In this document: piece after piece, positions 31,282 to 38,989 of the stretch
Numbering within the stretch: position 1 is the stretch's first letter
Layout: each line of letters opens with the position of its first letter
From: Bacteroidota bacterium
Lineage (GTDB): Bacteria; Bacteroidota; Bacteroidia; CAILMK01
Length of the DNA stretch: 64,000 nt
Assembly: GCA_013288555.1 (NCBI GenBank)
Contig: JABDBQ010000001.1
Span: 1 to 64,000 of the forward strand
Direction: 5' to 3'
Translations under genes and position numbers: made by a program
The notes under the pieces: generated by a model
The model's database searches: none
What the model was told of the DNA's origin: nothing
The model's input: only the letters and a program-made list of their open reading frames with translations

Positions 31282-31950
31282 TTAATCACGCCAAAGGTAC
31301 GGAAAGAGCATAAACGAAACTATGACAACAATCAGATTTATGCATGACAAACCTACAAGCTCTTTATAACCGATATCAAAATTGATATTGCTGATGGCCA
31401 TACTGGCTGCCCTGCGTGATAGTTTGATAAGCAATAAAAGTTGTGGAATAATAACAGGAAAGCTCAAAATGGTCATTAAGGTTGCGCTTCCCTTCGCTTT
31501 GGAGGCAATGGCGGAAACCATGGTAAAAACTCCCGCAAGACCGGTGCTGCCCAGCAACATGATCAAAGCAAAATTCCAGGGTTTATCTATCACATCCCCA
31601 AAGAAAATAAGAAAACCTATATAAGCAATAAAAGATATGACTGCTATAAGAATACAGTTATACATCAGCTTTGCCAGGATAATATTCTGTGGACTGCTGA
31701 TGCCATAATAATAGAGAAGACGGCCTTTACCTTCCTGGATAAAGCTTTTAGCCCCTGCATTTACAGAAGCAAACAGTATAACGATCCAGTATAATGTAAT
31801 CCATGCTTCCGGGGTTATTTTCTGGAAACCGATAAAAATGATATACAGTGTAGAGAATACATAAAGCAAAATACCGTTGAGGGCATATTTTTGCCTTAGT
31901 TCCAGGATGATCTCCTTTTTGAAGAGCTGGTATATGAGAGAGAAGTTCAT
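31282..31950 (-). CDS. ccmB: Haem exporter subunit CcmB
   Basis: FKKEIILELRQKYALNGILLYVFSTLY; upstream of ccmC. Confidence 0.9.
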   Translation of the reverse strand: MNFSLIYQLFKKEIILELRQKYALNGILLYVFSTLYIIFIGFQKITPEAWITLYWIVILFASVNAGAKSFIQEGKGRLLYYYGISSPQNIILAKLMYNCILIAVISFIAYIGFLIFFGDVIDKPWNFALIMLLGSTGLAGVFTMVSAIASKAKGSATLMTILSFPVIIPQLLLLIKLSRRAASMAISNINFDIGYKELVGLSCINLIVVIVSFMLFPYLWRD

Positions 31951-31992
31951 TTATGGGGCAAAGGTAAGAGAAGTAATGTGATGATGTGACAA

Positions 31993-32034
31993 TCCCGAAT
32001 AAGTCCCCGAAAAGGTCGGGACAGGCGGGACAAG
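31993..32034. repeat. Intergenic cccgaataag/gtcgggacaggcggg element
   Basis: tcccgaataagtccccgaaaaggtcgggacaggcgggac; matches 24211-24255. Confidence 0.85.
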
Positions 32035-32376
32035 TTGTGATGATGTGATAATTTGATGACTTACGGTGGCTGAGCTTGTCGAAGCCTCGTCCCATACGTT
32101 CCGAAATGGACAGTCAGGACAGGTTGTGTAAGAAAGTTGTGTATTTCCCTATCTACCAATAATTAACCTGTTTGCTATACGTACCATTTTACCGTTTTTT
32201 TTGATTTAATAAGCTTATCTGTTTTAAATAAGATAGTTAGGCGTTCATTTGGGTGTACATTTGTGCCATTTGGCGAACACTTTGGATTTTTGTTGGTGCT
32301 ATCATTTTGATTTACAGTATTTAAAGTGTACGTGAAATAATACATTATTTTTTGCATTTTATAGATGTATGGTGTC

Positions 32377-32406
32377 CCGCAGATTGCGCAGATTTTCGCA
32401 GATTTG
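32377..32406. repeat. Short tandem cgcagatt repeat
   Basis: cgcagattgcgcagattttcgcagattt. Confidence 0.75.
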
Positions 32407-32632
32407 ATTGGTATAATTTTCTCGCTTTCTTCGAAGCCGAAGCCTTTGGCGAAGGAGGTCAGCCACTAACTCCTAATCCCTGACTCCTAACTCCTTTTAT
32501 ATACATATATAGCGAAGTACCAAAGTGGGTGGGTACTTTGAAAAAATATTTTTTAACTTGAATTATTTCAATGTGTTACAAGCGAAAATATTTTTGAAAA
32601 TGTTTCAGATTTTTAAATAATGCGCACTGCTT

Positions 32633-34984
32633 TTATTTACTTTCAATTTCAAATGGCCTCGTCGTGGAACTGTTGCCTGATGACAAACCGAATATATAAT
32701 TTCCAGGAGTAAGGCTGCCAATATTGATCATATTGGAATTTATGCCTGTGATCGAATTGAATTTTTGCTCCAAAACGACCTTGCCATTGATATCATAGAT
32801 GGCAATATTGAATGTTTCTGTATAATCAGTATAAAAACTATAGTTCAACAAATTTTGTGCAGGATTGGGATATAGGTTTAACCCGGAAATACTTTTGTTA
32901 TCAGTGTTGTCAATCCCGGATTTGAAAGTTACCACGATCGTATCTGATATATTACATTTTCCGACTTTAAGTGTAGCCCAATAAGTTCCTGACTGGCTAA
33001 CCTGGATGGAATCTCCAACTGCACCCGTGGACCAGGTCGTAGCCGGATAGCCGGAGTGAAGCGTCAGAGTTTTGCCTTTTGCGAGGGTGGTATCATTGCC
33101 AAGGTCTATTTTATAACTACTCACACCACTTATATGAAAGGTATCTGTAATGACACAGGAACCATTATTAACCCTTACCCAATATTTGCCGGGACCGACC
33201 GTCTTTGTGCGGCTTGTGTCACTATCATTCCAGTAATACTGTGCTCCGGGGTTTCCTGCATCAAGTGTTATGGTTTCTCCATTGCAAAGTGTTGTATCTG
33301 TTTTTACAGGATAAAGTCCGGCACTTATATTTACGATGCGTGCAAAGGTATCTATAATGCCGGCATAGTTCCATGCTATAAGGTGCACTATATATTCTCC
33401 CGGGGTTTTATAGAAATGGATACTTGTTCTTTGGGTAGAGGTATCAGCGGTTCCTGAAGTACTATCCCCGAAGTCCCAATGAAATGATGGACTGGAAAGG
33501 TTCTGAAAGGGGGTAAAAACAGTAGAACTGTTACTACAAAAACCTGAAATAGTATAAGGCTGCAAATACATAGAAGATGTAAGGGCTTGCCAGTCCGGTT
33601 GGCTATAATCAGGCGCTACATAAACGGGTGTTACCACTGAAGCTATATTAATGGTTTGGGTATCAGGGATAGCAGAACTACATGCCCAGTCATAGCCTTT
33701 TGTGGGCGGTACGGTTGGCCAGACTATAGAGTTTAATTGGCGGTCGAAGAGATATAAACTGCTGTTGTCTATATTGCCTGTGTTTTGGTCAAAGTTTAGG
33801 GTTGAAACAATACACCCCCCATTCCTTAGAGGAAGAAACGATTCAGTTTCCTGAAGCCAGTTTTTGTTGATAACGGATTCTTTTATAAGGTTATAATTGT
33901 TATCATACATACGCAATGATGTGAAAGATGTATCAGACGTTCTCGTTTGAACAAGGTTACAAACAATAAGCGTGTCTTGGTGAGAAACGGAATATAGTGG
34001 ACCCAAATAATCAAGCTTTTCAGTGGTATCGTAAAGGATATTGCCCGTTTCTATAAGATCCTTGTTAAAGGATGAAAACATAGCCTGTCTTCTCCCGCTA
34101 TTTTGAAATACTGCACATGCCTGCCTTAGAGTATTTCCACTGAATGCCAACGGCCCAACGCCATTATAAACCTGATTATAACCAATGACTGTTCTGTTTA
34201 ATGGATTTAAAGAAGTATCTACCGACCGCACACCTGAAAATGCATATTCCGTAGTGGTATCTGAATCTATGGAAATATAAATGGACTGGACAAGATACAA
34301 AGTATCTGAATTTGGAAGTTGGTATATCATACCAGCATCCCCCTCATAGGAATTGTAATGTAGAACAGTCCCATTTTTATCGAACTTAATCAATGTAACA
34401 GGTTTTCGTAAATGATCGTCATAACCATTTATATCTTCAGCACACATATAGTAGTCATTTTTACTAACAATGACATTTACAGGCCATGCACCTCCGTGTG
34501 CCGATTTTATATACTTGCCCCACTGCAAATTGGCACATTTATCAAATTTTAGAATGGCGATATTCCCACTTGAGTCCACAGTAGGATTGCCGATCGGATT
34601 TTTATAAACATCTGCTGTTAAAACAAAGCTAGAATCATAGGTGTTGACAATGCTTTGTATAAATGATATATTATTCAATGTCTTTTCCCAAAGAACTTTT
34701 CTTTCCGTCGAATACTTTATAAGATATACAGGGGTATTGCTCGTGTCGCCGAAAATTTGGACGAGGATACCCCCATCATAGGTTTCGTCCATAACACTGA
34801 CTAATTTACCGGGATATTTATTGAAAAGCCACTCATTTTGGGCGGCAATTCTCTGTAAAAAGAAAAGCATAAAAAATGCCAACAAGAAAACGACTTTAAA
34901 CGCCCCATTGCCATTTCGTAGAAATGAAAAATCAGATAAGGAAAACCTCGCAGGTTTTAAAAACCTGCGAGGTTTAAAATTCAT
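32633..34984 (-). CDS. Secreted PKD-domain protein with T9SS sorting domain (start trimmed to MNFKPRRF)
   Basis: Signal peptide FKVVFLLAFFMLFFLQRIAAQ; PKD motif SFHWDFGDSTSGTADTS; C-term LNLYPNPAQNLLNYSF. Confidence 0.85.
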   Translation of the reverse strand: MNFKPRRFLKPARFSLSDFSFLRNGNGAFKVVFLLAFFMLFFLQRIAAQNEWLFNKYPGKLVSVMDETYDGGILVQIFGDTSNTPVYLIKYSTERKVLWEKTLNNISFIQSIVNTYDSSFVLTADVYKNPIGNPTVDSSGNIAILKFDKCANLQWGKYIKSAHGGAWPVNVIVSKNDYYMCAEDINGYDDHLRKPVTLIKFDKNGTVLHYNSYEGDAGMIYQLPNSDTLYLVQSIYISIDSDTTTEYAFSGVRSVDTSLNPLNRTVIGYNQVYNGVGPLAFSGNTLRQACAVFQNSGRRQAMFSSFNKDLIETGNILYDTTEKLDYLGPLYSVSHQDTLIVCNLVQTRTSDTSFTSLRMYDNNYNLIKESVINKNWLQETESFLPLRNGGCIVSTLNFDQNTGNIDNSSLYLFDRQLNSIVWPTVPPTKGYDWACSSAIPDTQTINIASVVTPVYVAPDYSQPDWQALTSSMYLQPYTISGFCSNSSTVFTPFQNLSSPSFHWDFGDSTSGTADTSTQRTSIHFYKTPGEYIVHLIAWNYAGIIDTFARIVNISAGLYPVKTDTTLCNGETITLDAGNPGAQYYWNDSDTSRTKTVGPGKYWVRVNNGSCVITDTFHISGVSSYKIDLGNDTTLAKGKTLTLHSGYPATTWSTGAVGDSIQVSQSGTYWATLKVGKCNISDTIVVTFKSGIDNTDNKSISGLNLYPNPAQNLLNYSFYTDYTETFNIAIYDINGKVVLEQKFNSITGINSNMINIGSLTPGNYIFGLSSGNSSTTRPFEIESK
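34943..34975. repeat. Perfect palindrome in N-terminal coding region (16-bp arms, 1-nt loop)
   Basis: aaacctcgcaggtttt-a-aaaacctgcgaggttt. Confidence 0.92.
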
Positions 34985-35163
34985 ATTATTTCGGCTTTCC
35001 TCTTTTTCTCTGCGAGCCATCTTATTGTCACATCGATCCCGACGCTTGGGAGCTATATCTGAATCTAATTCGCATATAAATATATCGGCTTCAATCAAAT
35101 TCTTCACGAATCCTGAATGACATTTGGAGGTGTTAGAATAGTAAAAAGAGAAAGCCGTCTTAA

Positions 35164-35274
35164 TCATTGTTTTACAAAATTATACTTTTCAGTGTTTCCA
35201 GGGCAAGTAATCTCAATAATATAAGTACCCTCAGACAATTGCCTTATATCAATGCCTTTTGATTCGCTGCCAGG
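35164..35274 (-). pseudogene. Orphan T9SS C-terminal tail (left of RAYT unit)
   Basis: Reverse-strand translation PGSESKGIDIRQLSEGTYIIEITCPGNTEKYNFVKQ*, no start or body; abuts left REP arm. Confidence 0.75.
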
Positions 35275-35280
35275 TGAGAC

Positions 35281-35330
35281 CCTCGCCCTCGCTCGCGTCC
35301 CGCGAGTGTGAGTATCCCCGGCCTCTGGCC
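35281..35330. repeat. Left arm of 50-bp inverted REP pair flanking RAYT
   Basis: cctcgccctcgctcgcgtcccgcgagtgtgagtatccccggcctctggcc; contains hairpins ctcgcg-tcc-cgcgag and ggcc-tct-ggcc. Confidence 0.97.
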
Positions 35331-35350
35331 GATTAAATATATAAAACCAC

Positions 35351-35358
35351 TATATTTG
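35351..35358 (+). promoter_or_regulatory. Candidate -7 element (TATATTTG) of RAYT gene
   Basis: TAnnTTTG 4 nt before ATG, implying leaderless transcript. Confidence 0.45.
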
Positions 35359-35362
35359 GCCC

Positions 35363-35896
35363 ATGTCTGAATTTAGAAAAACATGGCCTGGCAACCTTTA
35401 TTTTGTAACACTAACAGTTGCTGGATGGGTTGATGTATTTACAAGGGATATATACAAAGATATAATCGTAGAAAACCTGCAATACTGCCAAAACAACGAA
35501 GGGCTTGAGATTTATGCTTATGTTATTATGACAAACCATTTGCATTTGGTGGCAAGAAGAGACCATGAAAAAACACTTACCGAAATGCTTGGAAGGTTTA
35601 AAAGTTTCTCGAGCAAACAAATATTGAAACAGATTGCTGACAATCCACAGGAAAGCCGCAAAGAATGGCTGCTATACCTTTTTGAATATTTTGCAAAATC
35701 CAGTAAACAATATTCTGATCATCATTTTTGGCAATACACGAATGCGCCTTTAGAGTTGTTCACTCCCGAAGTTATTATGCAAAAAATTGACTATACACAT
35801 TACAACCCTGTCCGTGCAAGGATAGTAACAACCCCTGAATCATATTTTTACTCCAGTGCCTGTCCAGATAGTCCATTGATAACATTGAGAATATGA
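35363..35896 (+). mobile_element. RAYT: REP-associated tyrosine (Y1/HUH) transposase CDS
   Basis: YFVTLTVAGW...YAYVIMTNHLHLVARR (HUH-type NHLHL motif); KIDYTHYNPVRARIV; flanked by inverted REP arms. Confidence 0.93.
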
Positions 35897-36084
35897 AAGA
35901 ATTATATTTAACAATAGGCCAGAGGCCGGGGATACTCACACTCGCGGGACGCGAGCGAGGGCGGGGTAATATGGGCCAAAAATTAATCGTAAATACTGCA
36001 GAATATGCACCAGGCATATATATTTATCAGTTAACCATGAATGGAAATACGGAGAAAACGGGTAAATTTGAGGTAAGCCATTAG
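35893..36084 (+). pseudogene. 63-aa ORF running through the right REP arm into an orphan T9SS C-terminal tail
   Basis: ...GQKLIVNTAEYAPGIYIYQLTMNGNTEKTGKFEVSH*; ATGA overlap with RAYT stop. Confidence 0.75.
35917..35966. repeat. Right arm of inverted REP pair (49/50 identical to reverse complement of left arm)
   Basis: ggccagaggccggggatactcacactcgcgggacgcgagcgagggcgggg. Confidence 0.97.
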
Positions 36085-36094
36085 GATATACCCC

Positions 36095-38875
36095 ATGACC
36101 CTAAAAAAATATCAATTTAATCAACAGAGTCACTTTAGAGTGACTCTGTTTGTTTTCAAGTATATATGGCCTTTATTGTATGTTTTATTCATTTTTAAAT
36201 CTCTAACTGCTCAAGCGCAACTTGATAATTATTGGACTTGGAATTTCCATTCCCTTGATTTTAATTCCCAAACGCCTAAACCTGGATTATCATCAGGCGC
36301 TATGGGTTCCACTATTTGTGACAGCAGTGGCAAACTTCTTTTTTATTGTGACGGTAACATTGTATATGATCGAAAAAATGATACAATGCCTTATTTTAAG
36401 AGCACATACCCAATGGAATATTATAATGTGATCATAATTCCAAAAAACAATTTCGAATACTACATTTTTGGTATAAATAATCTAACTTCTCAATTTCATC
36501 TTTTACTATACAATGTGGTTGACATTCGCCTAAACAATGGATTTGGTGATGTGGAAAAGAGCAGACCTGACACTTTGTACAAAGGAGTTTTTTATACTTT
36601 AAGTGCAACTTATAAGCATGGTGGAGGATTCTGGCTTTTTACAAAAAACTTAGATAGTATTTATGCCTTTCCAGTAGATAGTAATGGAATAGGAAAACCT
36701 GCAAAATCATATATGTATGAGAAATTAAGCAATGAAAAAACCTTAGATCCGGTGCGATCTTATGGTCAATATGCCATCAGACCCTCACATGATGGCCGGA
36801 TGGTTGTTACGACCTGTTCAATTGAAACTCCAAGTCCGGTTTATTATTCTTTTTCAACAGTTTATGCCTATGACTTTAACAATACAACAGGACAGTTCAG
36901 CAATCAGCGACTTTTGACTTCTGATTCAGTTGCTCCCGGTATTCAATACTTTGGCGAATTTTATGGTTGTGCTTTTTCAGCAAACGACTCACTATTGTAC
37001 ATTGCTCATGACCCTCCTGCCCCAACATTTAAAACGCCTTACCCTGATGATATTGTTTATCAGTTTCAGCGCTACGCGACAGACATAAAGGCTTCTTTAT
37101 TTAAAATTTATTTAGGTGATTCTTCAATTGGGGATTCCATTAGTTCAATTGCAGATATAAAGGAAGGACCGAATGGCAAAATTTATTTGGCTTTTTTTAA
37201 GATTGGTCAAAATTCAAGCCTAAACAATCTTGGGATTCTTAATTATCCTGATAGGGTTGGGAAGGCGTGTAATCTTAATTTAAGTGGTCCCTTATATTTG
37301 TGTGATAATTCTGCCATGGGGAGCGAAAGCTATAGTGGAGGGTTCCCGCTAACCATTTCAGGTTATTCCCCTCTAAGTTATGTCCATTCAGGCCAATGCG
37401 GTCTACTTAATTTCAATGCAAAATCAGATTCCCTTTTTACAAAGTACACATGGTATATGCAGGATATCAATGGCAATACAATTGATAGTGTAACTGGTGC
37501 AAACATAAAATATAGCTTCAAAAAGAGCGGGAAGTATATTGTCACCTTACAGGGAATGAGCAAAGCCGGGTATAAAAAATGGTACTCAGATACGATATTA
37601 TATAACACAAAACCGATAGCGCATTTTTCTGTCTCACAAGGCAGTTTTTGCCAGTACAATCATATCGTGTTCACAAGCCAAAACCAGACTGACACTTCGG
37701 GTGAAAGTTGGCATTGGGATTTTGGCGATCTTGCTTCTAGCGTTGATTCTTCTGCACAGCCTGCACCCGAGCATATTTATAGCAGTACAGGGACTTATAC
37801 AGTAAAACTTTCAAATACCATCGGGGTTTGCACAGCTGATACAACGATGGTCCTCAATATTTTACCCGCCCCCAAACCCGGTTTTAGAGTTTCTGATAGT
37901 GTTGGCTGTCAACCTTTAATTGTAAAATTAACATCAAATGCTACTGGGACCATTACCAAAACCTATTATGATTTCGGCAATGGCACAAATGCATCAGTTT
38001 CTTCTCCTACAGTAGTTTACTCTTCGGCGGGAAGCTACAAAATCCTTCAGGAAGTTACAGGGCCTAATGGCTGTGTCACCAAAGATTCTGCAAACATCAC
38101 AGTGAACCCTACTCCAGACGTAAAATTTCAAGGAACAGATTCCGTTTGTGTGGGCACGGAAATCCAGTTCGGCTTCCCTCCTATCGCAGGCTATATTTAT
38201 TCATGGACTTCCCTGCCGCGAGGCTTTATTTCCGATCTTAGCAAACCGATAGATATTCCAAAACTGACCACGACATACGATCTAAAAGAAACCATATCAG
38301 CAACAGGATGCACGGATTCTGGAAAAGCCGTTTATTGTTTTGTTGAGCAACGGCCCATTGCTGCATTTGCTTACAAATACCTGAGAGGTTTTGATTACCA
38401 GTTCTCCGTGAAAAGATCAAAAAATGTGAGTTATAGTTTTGATTTTGGTGATTCTCAGCACATATCTTTAATCAAAAATGATAGTTCCATATCCCATACT
38501 TTTCCAGGCAATGGAACCTATATAGTTACGCTAACGGCAGTATCTGATACAGATTTAAAATGTGAATCAACCATTACCGACACTATTATTATCAATGAAC
38601 CTTTTTCGCTCAATATCTTCCCAAATCCATTTAGCCTTCAAACAGATATCAATTATTTGTTGCTTAAACCCGGCCATGTAAAAATATCGCTCACAGATGA
38701 AATCGGGAGGCAGATCGGCACTTTGGTTGACAAACAGCTTGCTCCCGGTGAATATGATACTGAGTTCAATGCACCCCTTTGGGAGACCCGCCCGGGGATG
38801 TATTTTGTGCTTTTCCAGTTAGATGATACGTTGATTGTAAAGAAGATCATTCAGATGGAATCGATTTTTTATTAA
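36095..38875 (+). CDS. Secreted PKD/Ig-like protein with T9SS sorting domain
   Basis: Signal sequence to SLTAQAQ; ESWHWDFGDLASSVDSS; C-term NIFPNPFSLQTDINYLL. Confidence 0.9.
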   Translation: MTLKKYQFNQQSHFRVTLFVFKYIWPLLYVLFIFKSLTAQAQLDNYWTWNFHSLDFNSQTPKPGLSSGAMGSTICDSSGKLLFYCDGNIVYDRKNDTMPYFKSTYPMEYYNVIIIPKNNFEYYIFGINNLTSQFHLLLYNVVDIRLNNGFGDVEKSRPDTLYKGVFYTLSATYKHGGGFWLFTKNLDSIYAFPVDSNGIGKPAKSYMYEKLSNEKTLDPVRSYGQYAIRPSHDGRMVVTTCSIETPSPVYYSFSTVYAYDFNNTTGQFSNQRLLTSDSVAPGIQYFGEFYGCAFSANDSLLYIAHDPPAPTFKTPYPDDIVYQFQRYATDIKASLFKIYLGDSSIGDSISSIADIKEGPNGKIYLAFFKIGQNSSLNNLGILNYPDRVGKACNLNLSGPLYLCDNSAMGSESYSGGFPLTISGYSPLSYVHSGQCGLLNFNAKSDSLFTKYTWYMQDINGNTIDSVTGANIKYSFKKSGKYIVTLQGMSKAGYKKWYSDTILYNTKPIAHFSVSQGSFCQYNHIVFTSQNQTDTSGESWHWDFGDLASSVDSSAQPAPEHIYSSTGTYTVKLSNTIGVCTADTTMVLNILPAPKPGFRVSDSVGCQPLIVKLTSNATGTITKTYYDFGNGTNASVSSPTVVYSSAGSYKILQEVTGPNGCVTKDSANITVNPTPDVKFQGTDSVCVGTEIQFGFPPIAGYIYSWTSLPRGFISDLSKPIDIPKLTTTYDLKETISATGCTDSGKAVYCFVEQRPIAAFAYKYLRGFDYQFSVKRSKNVSYSFDFGDSQHISLIKNDSSISHTFPGNGTYIVTLTAVSDTDLKCESTITDTIIINEPFSLNIFPNPFSLQTDINYLLLKPGHVKISLTDEIGRQIGTLVDKQLAPGEYDTEFNAPLWETRPGMYFVLFQLDDTLIVKKIIQMESIFY
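36123..36150. repeat. Perfect palindrome in N-terminal coding region (12-bp arms, TTAG loop)
   Basis: aacagagtcact-ttag-agtgactctgtt. Confidence 0.92.
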
Positions 38876-38881
38876 AATTTA

Positions 38882-38917
38882 TCCGTGGTCGGTGTCCTCA
38901 CCGACTACCTTAACTAA
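38882..38917. repeat. REP-like hairpin unit (tccgtggtcggtgtcctcaccgac family)
   Basis: tccgtggtcggtgtcctcaccgactaccttaactaa, same unit as at 42727-42822. Confidence 0.9.
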
Positions 38918-38975
38918 CCGACATTGATTTTAAATTCGAAATCAAAACTTTCCTGTTTATAGAATACGCATTTTG

Positions 38976-38983
38976 TACTTTTG
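38976..38983 (+). promoter_or_regulatory. Candidate -7 element (TACTTTTG)
   Basis: TAnnTTTG, 6 nt before ATG at 38990; implies leaderless mRNA. Confidence 0.5.
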
Positions 38984-38989
38984 CCGCTC

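Noticed and set aside
32175-32357. 60-aa ORF in the ccmB upstream region (-)
   Set aside because: Low complexity, no recognisable family, sits in a repeat-rich intergenic region; cannot support it
34985-35167. N-terminal extension of ORF 32633..35167
   Set aside because: Signal peptide is close to ATG 34984; the 35164-35167 end overlaps the orphan T9SS tail
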